Source: UBA1046 sp964624395 (GTDB lineage: Bacteria; Bacillota; Clostridia; Saccharofermentanales; DTU023). Taken from it: DNA of 28,064 nt. Under the pieces are notes generated by a model that was not told the DNA's origin, made no database searches, and worked only from the letters and a program-made list of their open reading frames with translations. The stretch lies in NCBI GenBank assembly GCA_964624395.1, contig CAZUWY010000019.1, positions 1-28,064 of the forward strand, given 5' to 3'. Made by a program: the position numbers and the translations under genes. Positions within the stretch are counted from its first letter, which is position 1. Every line of letters starts with the position of its first letter. Shown here piece after piece: positions 14,729 to 22,122 of the stretch.

Positions 14729-16057
14729 CTATGCTCTTATGCTAATCATACTGTCTGTAACTGTTTCTACAGTTCCCTTTATGCTGGCATGCATTCTTGC
14801 GCCAAACGCAGTTTCTGGTAAATCAGCAATCAGCTGACCACATTCAACCTTATCTCCCGGTTGCACAACAGGAGTAGCTGGCTGTCCAACACCTTGGAGA
14901 GTTGCAATGAATACTTCATTAGTATCATACTGCTCACATTCTGAAATATCTGTGTTCTCAAACCACTCTGTAAGTCCCGTGCGCATGGCAATTCTGTCCG
15001 TAGCTAGTCTGCGCGGTATTTCTTCCGGATGAATCCCCTCCGATTCAAAAGCGGGAGCCTTAATATTTCTACGCCTAAACTCATTGCGTAAATACTCATT
15101 TACAATACGAGGAGAAAGATCCATCGGGCAAGCATACAGCTCACAAATACCACATTCGCAGCAAAGAGAAGCTTGTAACAGTAATGGATGATCAGGATCA
15201 TTCAGGGCGAAAGAACGCATGACTTCATGAGGCCTTAAGGGGTGGCCTTTCAAATAACGCGGGCACAGCTCTGTACAGAAATAACACTGAATGCAGGCAG
15301 CGAGTGCTTCGGAACGGATTCTTTCAATTGGTTTCCTGCGTCTGACTGCAAGTGGATGATTAAATGGCACAACCAGAATCCCACCCAGTGTTTTCGACAC
15401 AAATTCTTGTGCCAGCTCATCTTGCTCTACTAATCTTCCCATCATAGGGCCACCCAGTAAAACTGCAAATTGGCCAGTATTAGCGCCGCCTGCATGGGCA
15501 ATACACTCACTGACGGGTGTTCCAATAGGCACATCAATTAGCTTGGGTTCAGCAACATCACCATTGACAGTGACAATCTTTCTTACCACAGGCTTGTCCT
15601 GTGTGCTGGCCCAGATGCTTTTTAAAGTTCCAACATTTAATACAACGGCGCTTAAATCCATAGGCAATTTGCCAGGGGGCACAGCGCGCTTCAGCACATC
15701 ATAAATAATGCTATGTTCATCACCTGCGGGATAAAAGCTCTCCATTTCCAAGAAGCTTATGGGAGCATTTGAAAGTTCAATTGCATTTTTAAGAGCTTTC
15801 AGAGGTCTTTCGTATTTGTGCTTAATTGCAATAACAGCATTCTTGGCCTTAACTTGATCCTTACATAGAACAATTGCCTGCACAATCTCTTCTGCAAAAT
15901 TCTCCATTATGTATTGATCAGTAAACAATAAGGGTTCGCATTCAGCAGCATTTACCAGAATATTATCTGCCTGCGAACGCAATTTTACAAAGGTGGGAAA
16001 TCCCGCACCCCCTTCTCCAAGAATGCCTGCATTAAAGACCTTTTGTATAAGATCCAC
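14729..16057 (-). CDS. pduS: PduS-like RnfC-family flavin/Fe-S cobalamin reductase
   Basis: Homologue of PduS, the RnfC-related flavoprotein that reduces cobalamin for adenosylation in propanediol compartments and binds PduT. In 442 residues it shows the NADH/FMN-type glycine loop GEGGAGFPTFVKL (about 14-26), NAAECEPLL, the SLBB-like segment around VNGDVAEPKLIDVPIGTPVSECI (about 164-186), and two [4Fe-4S] motifs: C255-x2-C258-x2-C261-x3-C265 and C299-x2-C302-x2-C305-x4-C310. The C-terminal lipoyl-like region includes VVQPGDKVECGQLIADLPE. Translation begins at GTG 16057, eight bases after AGGAAGGGG. Here it could feed cob(I)alamin to EutT or move electrons across the shell with PduT. A general RnfC-like electron carrier is the alternative. 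Confidence 0.88.
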   Translation of the reverse strand: MDLIQKVFNAGILGEGGAGFPTFVKLRSQADNILVNAAECEPLLFTDQYIMENFAEEIVQAIVLCKDQVKAKNAVIAIKHKYERPLKALKNAIELSNAPISFLEMESFYPAGDEHSIIYDVLKRAVPPGKLPMDLSAVVLNVGTLKSIWASTQDKPVVRKIVTVNGDVAEPKLIDVPIGTPVSECIAHAGGANTGQFAVLLGGPMMGRLVEQDELAQEFVSKTLGGILVVPFNHPLAVRRRKPIERIRSEALAACIQCYFCTELCPRYLKGHPLRPHEVMRSFALNDPDHPLLLQASLCCECGICELYACPMDLSPRIVNEYLRNEFRRRNIKAPAFESEGIHPEEIPRRLATDRIAMRTGLTEWFENTDISECEQYDTNEVFIATLQGVGQPATPVVQPGDKVECGQLIADLPETAFGARMHASIKGTVETVTDSMISIRA

Positions 16058-16200
16058 GGCATTTTCCCCTTCCTAATTATTACATGAAAGAATATCTTTT
16101 AGAGAATCTACATGATTAAAGACTAAATCATAAAGGCCCCCCTGTCAATTGCACCAATCCAACTTGCTGATGCCAGCAATAACAAAAGCGAAACAGAAGA

Positions 16201-16221
16201 GCCCTGAAACTTAATCAGGGC
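16201..16221. other. GC-rich hairpin in the pduS upstream region
   Basis: GCCCTGA / TCAGGGC arms with a 7-base loop. On the minus strand it is followed by TCTTCTGTTTCGCTTTTG, a weak T-rich tract, so it may be a leaky terminator or attenuator about 145 bases before pduS. A TATAAT box lies a few bases upstream on the same strand. Confidence 0.4.
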
Positions 16222-16460
16222 CCTTATTATAGGATTATTATGTAAAAATATGCATCTTCTCCCAGCTAAATTATCTGTTCCTTGCAGATTTTCAATTTTT
16301 GCAATGAGACTTATTTGCTCTTCCCCCTGCTTAACTTTGCCATGTTTGAAAGCCTCTGTACCTGCACTGTTGCAAGCAAAGAATGCCTCAACAAAATCTG
16401 ATTTTTACTTTGCCGCAAAGTTAAAACAATTTAAGCCCTATAGATAATAATAATTACTTG

Positions 16461-16498
16461 TTTTCAAAATTATAAGGCTGCTTTCTGATCAAGCAGCC
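16461..16498 (-). terminator. Intrinsic terminator of the small helical protein gene
   Basis: On the minus strand, GGCTGCTT / AAGCAGCC (16498-16476) with a 7-base loop is followed by TTATAATTTT. It lies 30 bases after the stop of the gene at 16529-16747 and separates it from the pduS-pduT unit. Confidence 0.75.
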
Positions 16499-16528
16499 CT
16501 AAAGTTAAAACCTTAAGTTGTAAATTGC

Positions 16529-16747
16529 TTAGAAAAGCTTTTTCACCTTGTCAAAAAGTCCAGAAGCCTCGTCTAAATTGACCTTAGCTTTAACACCTTC
16601 GACAATTGAATTCACCTGATCCTCCGGAATATCTACACCTACGAGATCTTTAACAGTCTTGGCCGGATCCTTTTTAAAGAGATCGGCAATATTTTTATCT
16701 AATTTAATCTTTTCCAAGAGCTCTTCAATCATGGCTTTAATGTCCAT
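16529..16747 (-). CDS. Small helical protein of unknown function
   Basis: A 72-residue acidic/basic helical protein (starts MDIKAMIEELLEKIK, ends SGLFDKVKKLF). I do not recognise a named family. The pattern of a helical N-terminus, then FKKDPAKTVKDLVGVDIPEDQV, then NSIVEGVKAKV resembles short hypothetical proteins common in Clostridia, and more loosely Nif11-type leader sequences. The ATG at 16747 has a strong AAGGAGG site eight bases upstream, which decides against the in-frame upstream start at 16792. Its own terminator follows, so it is probably a single-gene transcript. There are no cysteines, signal peptide or membrane segment. Confidence 0.72.
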   Translation of the reverse strand: MDIKAMIEELLEKIKLDKNIADLFKKDPAKTVKDLVGVDIPEDQVNSIVEGVKAKVNLDEASGLFDKVKKLF

Positions 16748-16929
16748 CTGTATCTCCTCCTTAGGACTATCAATTAAGCATGATTCTAACAAAAAGCATT
16801 TTCTTATATAATCACTTGTGTTACAAATTCTTTCAGCGCCTCAGCTAGGCAGATATCCTTTGTGTTATTCTCAGATAAATATCTAACCACTTGGCCTAAG
16901 GTTTTTTAAGAGAGTGATTTTAGAGAGCA

Positions 16930-17229
16930 ATGAATAACAGGGTATTAATTATTGAGGTTGAAATCAAGCTTCATGCTGCTCATTCTTTGAAGGACAAGAG
17001 AAAGCTGAGGCAGAAAATTGTTGACAGAATAAAAGCTGCCCACAATATCTCCATTGCCGAAACAGACCATCAAGAGCTCTGGGATCTTTTAGGCCTGACC
17101 ATTGCCTATGTGGCAATCGGGCAGCAGGCGGCTGAACTGAAAGCCGAACGTCTGGCAGACTATCTTGCTTCACTTTTAGAAATTGACGGCACAGGTGAAC
17201 TGCTTGCCTATAATCCTGTAATTGTCTGA
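16930..17229 (+). CDS. DUF503 (YlxP-like) protein
   Basis: A 99-residue protein of the DUF503/YlxP family, whose Bacillus member lies in the ribosome-maturation gene cluster with rbfA and is suspected of a ribosome-related role. It has the typical N-terminal strand VLIIEVEIKLHAAHSLKDKR, then RQKIVDRIKAAHNISIAETDHQELWDLLGLTIAYVAIGQQ, matching the family pattern of a ferredoxin-like fold. It stands alone on the plus strand here, convergent with tatD, rather than in the infB-rbfA neighbourhood. The ATG at 16930 is preceded by an AGAGAG purine stretch, a modest ribosome binding site. Confidence 0.88.
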   Translation: MNNRVLIIEVEIKLHAAHSLKDKRKLRQKIVDRIKAAHNISIAETDHQELWDLLGLTIAYVAIGQQAAELKAERLADYLASLLEIDGTGELLAYNPVIV

Positions 17230-17242
17230 TCTATAAGATGCA

Positions 17243-17258
17243 GCTTGGAAAAACAAGC
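17243..17258. terminator. Small hairpin between convergent genes
   Basis: GCTTG-GAAAAA-CAAGC between the stops of the DUF503 gene and tatD. It is short and has no clear T-run on the plus strand; it may act weakly for tatD-strand or plus-strand transcripts. Confidence 0.25.
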
Positions 17259-17259
17259 A

Positions 17260-18093
17260 TTAGCTCCAGAAACTCTCGAGCCCAAAAAGCTTCAGCCCGT
17301 TTCTAGTTAAGAGAGCAGCAGTTTCGGCCAGCGGCATTTGCCAGAGCTCGGCAATCTTTTCACCTATCAGGGGCAGATTGGCCGGCTCATTTCTGCGGCC
17401 GCGCAAAGGCACGGGCGTAAGATAGGGGGCATCGGTTTCTATGACCAGGCGGTCATGGGGACATTCTCTAATCACTTGATGAGATTTTCTGGCATTTTTA
17501 AATGTAATCGGCCCGTCAAAACCAAGATAAAAGCCTAACTGCAAAAGCAAACGCGAACTTTCCAGACTGCCGGAATAGCAGTGAAGTACACCGGGAGGAT
17601 CTTGCGCCAGCAGACCCTCTTTCCTGGCAGCACTGAGCAGATTATAGTTGTCCAGAGAAGATTTTCTTTCATGAATAACTACTGGCAGACCCAATTCATG
17701 CGCCAGCTGCAGCTGACGCCAGTACACCTTCTTTTGCTGCTCTCTGGGCGAATGCTCATAATGGTAGTCGAGGCCGATCTCTCCGATGGCAACCACAATA
17801 GGAGATCTGCCCAGATCTTTAGCCTTGCTGTTACTGTCCTGGACAAGTTTTCTCAGCGCCTCATGGGTATCATCGGTATAATCTTTTGCCTCATGGGGAT
17901 GTACACCGACAGCTACAACAAAGCGCTCATCCTCCAGCGCCAGCTGGCAGGCTTTGGCCGAGTCTTGCAGGTTTGATCCCGGTAATAGCACAAGGCCCAC
18001 GCCCGCTTCCGAAGCTCTTCTCATGACAGCCTTTCGATCCTGATCAAAAGGCTCATCTTGCAGATGAGCATGTGTGTCAAACCATTTAAGCAT
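17260..18093 (-). CDS. tatD: TatD-family metal-dependent deoxyribonuclease
   Basis: Hydrolase of the amidohydrolase-type TIM barrel fold with DNase activity in characterised members. The 277 residues show the metal ligands of the family: the D6-T-H8-A-H10 motif at the N-terminus, VAVGVHPHEAKDY (about 60-72), the GEIGLDYHYE motif with the bridging glutamate (about 104-113), VVIHER (about 138-143), GVLHCYSGS (about 168-176) and VIETDAPYLTP (about 216-226). The ATG shares one base with the metG stop (TAATG), so tatD is translationally coupled to metG, the usual Bacillota arrangement. Confidence 0.95.
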   Translation of the reverse strand: MLKWFDTHAHLQDEPFDQDRKAVMRRASEAGVGLVLLPGSNLQDSAKACQLALEDERFVVAVGVHPHEAKDYTDDTHEALRKLVQDSNSKAKDLGRSPIVVAIGEIGLDYHYEHSPREQQKKVYWRQLQLAHELGLPVVIHERKSSLDNYNLLSAARKEGLLAQDPPGVLHCYSGSLESSRLLLQLGFYLGFDGPITFKNARKSHQVIRECPHDRLVIETDAPYLTPVPLRGRRNEPANLPLIGEKIAELWQMPLAETAALLTRNGLKLFGLESFWS

Positions 18094-19673
18094 TATTTCA
18101 GTTCATCCAGAGCTTGCAGCTCCTGGGCCAAATCCAGGCGCGGAAAGAGAGGATCGCTTGCCGGCACACCCTGCGGGGCAATGTAGAGATCTGCCTTTTG
18201 CGCCGACTCCCAGCTGGCGAGTGAATTGCCCTGCCCGTCATATTCAGGCATGCCTAAAGCTTTCCTGATCTTTGCCGGAGTATCCGGCATGAAGGGTTCT
18301 ATCAGGACGGAAATGATTCTCAAACTGTCAGCCAGATTGAAGAGGACAGTGGCCAGACGGGCCCGCTTCTTCTCATCTCTGGCCAAGACCCAGGGCATGG
18401 TCTCATCAATATATTTGTTGGTCCTGGAAACCAGAGCCCATATTTCTACCAAAGCTTTGTTGAATTGAGGTTCATCCATGGCTGCAGCTACCAGATCAGG
18501 CAGCCTTGCCGCCATCTCTTTTAACTCCAGATCAAGATCTTCTCTTTCTCTCTCTTCACTTAGCCCCTCGGGGAAATATTTGCGCATCATGGCCGCAGTT
18601 CTTGAGACCAGATTGCCGAGATCATTGGCCAGATCACTGTTGATCCGTGAAATCAGAGTATCTGTGCTGAAATTACAATCGCTGCCGAAGGGAACTTCGC
18701 GCAGGAGAAAATAGCGGATGGCATCAACACCGTAGCGCTGGCAGAGAATGACCGGATCAACAACATTGCCCTTGGATTTTGACATCTTGTCATCACCGAG
18801 CAAGAGCCAGCCGTGTCCATAAACCTTTTTGGGCAGGGGCAGCTCCAGGGCCATCAAAAGAGCTGGCCAGATCAAGGAGTGAAAGCGTACGATCTCTTTT
18901 GCCATCAGATGAATATCTGCCGGCCAGTAATGCTCCATATCTTCCTTGCTGTCAGGATAGCCAAGGGCTGTAATATAGTTGAACAAAGCATCAACCCAGA
19001 CATAGACCACATGTTTATCGTCAAAGGGGACATGGACGCCCCAGTCAAAGCTGGTGCGAGAAAAGGCCATATCCTCCAGGCCGGGCTTCAAAAAATTATT
19101 GATCATTTCATGAGCTCTGCTCCTGGGCTCAAGAAAACCCGGTGTCTCCAAAAGCTCTAAGAGCCGATCATTATATTTGGACAGGCGAAAGAAATAGCTC
19201 TCTTCCTGGGTCAGCTCTACATCTCCACCGCAGTCGGGGCATTTGTTGTCCACCAGTTGAGATTCCAGCCAGAAAGCTTCACAAGGTGTGCAGTAAAGGC
19301 CTGAGTATTCAGATTTATAGATATCTCCCCGCTCATAAAGCTCGGCAAAAATTTTCTGTACAGATTTAACATGATAGTCGTCAGTGGTGCGGATAAAACG
19401 ATCATAGCTGATATTCATCAACTGCCAGAGCTCTTTGATTGTAACAACAATACCGTCAACAAATTCCTGAGGCGTAAGCCCTGCAGCATCCGCACGGCGC
19501 TGAATCTTCTGGCCATGCTCGTCGGTGCCGGTCAAAAACATGACATCAAAGCCCCTCATTCTCTTATAACGGGCCAAAGCATCAGCTGCTACTGTGGTAT
19601 AGGAATGACCGATATGCAGTTTATCACTGGGATAATAAATCGGCGTAGTGATATAAAACTTTGCTTTTGTCAT
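18093..19673 (-). CDS. metG: Methionyl-tRNA synthetase
   Basis: Class I aminoacyl-tRNA synthetase that charges tRNA-Met. The 526-residue protein has the HIGH signature at residues 20-23, the zinc knuckle C128-x2-C131 ... C145-x2-C148, the GTDEHGQK motif (about 49-56), WVDALFNYI (about 226-234) and KMSKS at 296-300, followed by GNVVDP. The anticodon-binding helical domain follows. The C-terminal EMAP/tRNA-binding domain found in longer MetRS forms is absent, since the protein ends soon after the helical domain, about 526 rather than about 650 residues. It lies 46 bases after rsmI and overlaps tatD by one base. Confidence 0.97.
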   Translation of the reverse strand: MTKAKFYITTPIYYPSDKLHIGHSYTTVAADALARYKRMRGFDVMFLTGTDEHGQKIQRRADAAGLTPQEFVDGIVVTIKELWQLMNISYDRFIRTTDDYHVKSVQKIFAELYERGDIYKSEYSGLYCTPCEAFWLESQLVDNKCPDCGGDVELTQEESYFFRLSKYNDRLLELLETPGFLEPRSRAHEMINNFLKPGLEDMAFSRTSFDWGVHVPFDDKHVVYVWVDALFNYITALGYPDSKEDMEHYWPADIHLMAKEIVRFHSLIWPALLMALELPLPKKVYGHGWLLLGDDKMSKSKGNVVDPVILCQRYGVDAIRYFLLREVPFGSDCNFSTDTLISRINSDLANDLGNLVSRTAAMMRKYFPEGLSEEREREDLDLELKEMAARLPDLVAAAMDEPQFNKALVEIWALVSRTNKYIDETMPWVLARDEKKRARLATVLFNLADSLRIISVLIEPFMPDTPAKIRKALGMPEYDGQGNSLASWESAQKADLYIAPQGVPASDPLFPRLDLAQELQALDELK

Positions 19674-19719
19674 CTTTTTCTCCTCGAACTATGAATCATG
19701 AACATTTCACATAATAGCA

Positions 19720-20649
19720 CTAATTTATGCGAGAATCTCCACCCTCGCCATCATCTAAGCGCAAAGGCCCCATCTTGATCCCCTTAAGAAAAAGTGCCCT
19801 CTCGTAGATTTCATTGGCAGGCAGATTTAAGATTTTTGCCAGCTCTCTGGCAATATCTCTAAGACGCATATTTTTTTCCAGCCGCTCTTTGATCATCTGA
19901 TCAATTAATTCTTGCTCAGGTTTTGCCCCTTCATTTTCAGCTGCTCTGCCCTCAAATTCCTCCAGACCCTCGAGGACTAAAACAAACTCTCCTCGCGGCA
20001 CCATCTGGTCATAATAAGATATTGCTTCAGCCAGGGTGAAATATAAAAATTCCTCATATTCTTTTGTCAGCTCTCTGCCGATGCTGATCCGCCTGTTATT
20101 AAACCCGGCCAGAAGAGATAGGTCTGCCAGAGTTTTCTTCAAGCGATGTGGTGCCTCGTAAAGGATGATTGTGCGTCTTTCTTCGCCAATTTCCTTAAGA
20201 TATCTCTTTCTTTCTTTTCCCCTAGCTGGTATGAAGCCGTCAAAGGCAAAACGTCCCCCTTTGAGACCAGAGCCCATCAAAGCTGTCAGAGCGGCATTGG
20301 CGCCCGGCAGAACACGGATAGTTATATTTTCTTTAATGGCCATTTCTACCAGACTTGCACCGGGATCAGAAATAAGGGGTGAGCCGGCGTCAGAAACAAG
20401 AGCAATTTCCTCACTCGCCTTAAGCCTTCCCAAGATCTCCTCTAGCCTAGATTTTTCATTATGCTCATGATAGCTTAAAAGGCTGGCCTTTATCTGCAGC
20501 TGGGAGAGTAAAAGCCCTGTCACTCTGGTGTCTTCGCAAAGTACCAGATCAGCCTCGGCCAGTATTTTTTTGGCCCTCTTGCTTATATCGTCAATATTTC
20601 CGATCGGAGTGGCCACCAGATAGATTACGCCAGATTTCTTCTTTGCCAT
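19720..20649 (-). CDS. rsmI: RsmI, 16S rRNA (cytidine-1402-2'-O)-methyltransferase
   Basis: SAM-dependent methyltransferase that modifies C1402 in the decoding centre of 16S rRNA. The 309-residue protein has the family motifs GVIYLVATPIGNIDDISKRAKKIL (about 7-30), LCEDTRVTGLLLSQL, SYHEHNE, ALVSDAGSPLISDPGASLV (about 93-111) and VLPGANAALTALMGSGL (about 123-139). The SAM-binding tetrapyrrole-methylase fold covers about 7-230, and a helical C-terminal domain follows, ending in a glycine/acidic tail. It heads the rsmI-metG-tatD unit. The ATG follows GGGGAGAAATATTAG, a usable though spaced ribosome binding site. Confidence 0.95.
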   Translation of the reverse strand: MAKKKSGVIYLVATPIGNIDDISKRAKKILAEADLVLCEDTRVTGLLLSQLQIKASLLSYHEHNEKSRLEEILGRLKASEEIALVSDAGSPLISDPGASLVEMAIKENITIRVLPGANAALTALMGSGLKGGRFAFDGFIPARGKERKRYLKEIGEERRTIILYEAPHRLKKTLADLSLLAGFNNRRISIGRELTKEYEEFLYFTLAEAISYYDQMVPRGEFVLVLEGLEEFEGRAAENEGAKPEQELIDQMIKERLEKNMRLRDIARELAKILNLPANEIYERALFLKGIKMGPLRLDDGEGGDSRIN

Positions 20650-20723
20650 CTAATATTTCTCCCCATTGTAAGCTATATCTTTGTACAGCCAGCTACTGAT
20701 CTCCTAATACTATACTAGAGAAA

Positions 20724-20738
20724 AAGACAAAATGTCTT
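20724..20738. repeat. Short palindrome AAGACA-AAA-TGTCTT
   Basis: Six-base perfect arms with a 3-base centre in the divergent region between rsmI and the PHP gene. It is a possible operator; no regulator is identified. Confidence 0.3.
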
Positions 20739-20749
20739 CTTTAAGCAGG

Positions 20750-20785
20750 GTCAAAAATTTGCAGTTCATAGTCAAAAATTTGCAG
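20750..20785. repeat. Two 15-base direct repeats, 21-base period
   Basis: GTCAAAAATTTGCAG occurs exactly at 20750-20764 and 20771-20785. The 21-base spacing is two helical turns and places the copies on the same DNA face, just upstream of the promoter at 20807-20835. This arrangement fits a binding site for a dimeric or cooperative regulator of the PHP gene, of rsmI, or of both. Confidence 0.55.
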
Positions 20786-20806
20786 ACGCTAGAACTACAA
20801 GTTAAA

Positions 20807-20835
20807 TTGAAGCAATAACTTCTTTGCCTTATACT
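20807..20835 (+). promoter_or_regulatory. Probable promoter of the PHP gene
   Basis: TTGAAG (20807-20812), a 17-base spacer, and TATACT (20830-20835): two mismatches and one mismatch to the sigma-A consensus boxes. Transcription would begin about 40 bases before the ATG at 20882. Confidence 0.6.
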
Positions 20836-20881
20836 AACTGCTGGAAGGAAATAAAGCGGTTCTTTTGCTTTAACTGAGATC

Positions 20882-21760
20882 ATGATAGTAGATTCACATA
20901 ATCATTTAGAAAAATGGTCACCTGACGGCAAGCAAAGCTGGGAGGAAATGATGGCGGCGGCAGCTCTTTTCGGCCTGCATGGTATTGCCGCCACCGATCA
21001 TTACGATATTGGCAGCCTGACCTCCTACGGCCAGGAGTGGGTATTTGAGCCGGCAGATTACCTAGAATATATTCAGCCGAAAAGAAGGCTGCCTTCTCAA
21101 AGAAAAGCTGGTGATCCGCCCGGTTTTTTAGGCGGTATCGAGATTGGCTATATCCCTCAGTACAGTGAACGCCTCAAAGATTTGATGGCGGATTATCCCT
21201 GGGATATTATCATTATGTCCCTGCATTTGATCGATGGCCATGATCCTTTCCATGCTCCCGACCTTGTTTACAGTGGCGGCCTGAAAGATGTCTACCGCAA
21301 AATTATAGCAAAAATAGCTGAATCCGCAGAAATGATGCCGCAAGCAAATATTATTGGCCATTATGACTATTTTTCCCGCTATACACCGCAGGATAATCCT
21401 AAGATGCTCTATAGCCATGCCCCAAAAGAATTTGATCAACTGTTTAAGAGCATGATCAAAAACGATCAGGCACTGGAAATAAATAGCGGCACTATCTGGA
21501 ATTTGCACTCTAAGCGCGGCTATTCCCTCCAAGATGCCATGCCTGATCTGGAACTGCTCTTTCGTTACCGGGAAATGGGCGGCAAGTTAATCAGCCTTGC
21601 TTCTGATGCCCACCATTTTGACAACGTCGGCCGCCTGATCAAAGAGACCTGTGACTGGCTTGTAAAACACGGTTTTAGAGAATATGTCTGGTTTGAAGAG
21701 CAAAAAATCTACCACGGAGAGCTGCCAGCTGAATTTGATTTGGCAGCGGCTAATATCTGA
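20882..21760 (+). CDS. PHP-domain phosphoesterase
   Basis: Metal-dependent phosphoesterase of the polymerase-and-histidinol-phosphatase fold. In 292 residues it has the N-terminal ligand motif D4-S-H6-N-H8, the AATDHYDI motif (about 36-43), a GGIEIGYIP segment with a metal-ligand glutamate (about 84-92), IIMSLHLIDGHD (about 109-120), NIIGHYDYFSRY (about 155-166), LEINSGTIWN (about 198-207), and the terminal SLASDAHHFDNVGRL motif (about 238-252). This set matches HisK-type histidinol-phosphatases, but no histidine-biosynthesis genes are nearby, so the substrate is left open. It is monocistronic or co-transcribed with the downstream ferredoxin; its ribosome binding site is weak. Confidence 0.85.
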   Translation: MIVDSHNHLEKWSPDGKQSWEEMMAAAALFGLHGIAATDHYDIGSLTSYGQEWVFEPADYLEYIQPKRRLPSQRKAGDPPGFLGGIEIGYIPQYSERLKDLMADYPWDIIIMSLHLIDGHDPFHAPDLVYSGGLKDVYRKIIAKIAESAEMMPQANIIGHYDYFSRYTPQDNPKMLYSHAPKEFDQLFKSMIKNDQALEINSGTIWNLHSKRGYSLQDAMPDLELLFRYREMGGKLISLASDAHHFDNVGRLIKETCDWLVKHGFREYVWFEEQKIYHGELPAEFDLAAANI

Positions 21761-21785
21761 CACATTAGGCATTATTTTATTTAGC

Positions 21786-21812
21786 TTTACAGTTCAGATA
21801 TGCTGGTATAAA
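21786..21812 (+). promoter_or_regulatory. Possible promoter of the ferredoxin gene
   Basis: TTTACA (21786-21791) and TATAAA (21807-21812) with a 15-base spacer, shorter than ideal. It lies in the 89-base gap between the PHP gene and the ferredoxin gene. Confidence 0.35.
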
Positions 21813-21849
21813 ATGCTTTTGAAGCAATAGGCCTTAAGGAGGTATTATA

Positions 21850-22023
21850 ATGGCTCATACAATTGACGAAACATGCATCTCTTGTGGTATTTGTGAACCG
21901 GTATGCCCAGAAGAAGCTATTTCACCAGGTGATGAATTCTACGAAATTGATCCCGAGCTCTGCACCGACTGTGGTGAATGCGTAGAGGTCTGCCCGACAG
22001 AGTCAATTCATCCACAAGAATAG
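21850..22023 (+). CDS. 2[4Fe-4S] ferredoxin
   Basis: A 57-residue clostridial-type ferredoxin, an electron carrier for anaerobic redox enzymes. The sequence begins MAHTIDETCISCGICEPVCPEEA and has two complete cluster motifs: C9-x2-C12-x2-C15-x3-C19-P and C38-x2-C41-x2-C44-x3-C48-P. The protein is acidic, as expected. The ATG has a consensus AAGGAGG ribosome binding site eight bases upstream, and an intrinsic terminator follows the stop, so the transcript ends here. It could serve as an electron partner for PduS or other oxidoreductases, but nothing here ties it specifically to the compartment. Confidence 0.95.
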   Translation: MAHTIDETCISCGICEPVCPEEAISPGDEFYEIDPELCTDCGECVEVCPTESIHPQE

Positions 22024-22047
22024 TAGCACAATACTGCTAAGATCAGG

Positions 22048-22087
22048 GAGCTGGCTCAATTATAGAAGACCAGCTCTTTCTTTTTTC
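22048..22087 (+). terminator. Intrinsic terminator after the ferredoxin gene
   Basis: Arms GAGCTGG (22048-22054) and CCAGCTC (22070-22076) with a 15-base loop, then TTTCTTTTTT. It is 24 bases after the ferredoxin stop and also guards against read-through into the opposing ABC transporter gene. Confidence 0.8.
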
Positions 22088-22122
22088 CAGACAAAATAAG
22101 GGAATTGTTAAAAAAATCTAAA

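Larger units (their letters stand above)
16058..16528. other. Intergenic stretch upstream of pduS with possible gene remnant
   Basis: Nothing complete is seen. On the minus strand an open frame without a normal start codon runs from 16404 to its stop at 16123 (93 codons). Its first half (KSDFVEAFFACNSAGTEAFK, then GKVKQGEEQISLIAKIEN) looks coding-like, but I do not recognise it. The stretch also contains a 7-bp hairpin at 16201-16221, a TATAAT hexamer at 16226-16231 on the minus strand without a good -35 box, and the terminator at 16461-16498. Confidence 0.4.

Noticed and set aside
16250..16447. 65-codon plus-strand open frame
   Set aside because: No ribosome binding site or recognisable family; composition is cysteine- and leucine-rich as in antisense frames, and the opposite strand looks more coding-like.
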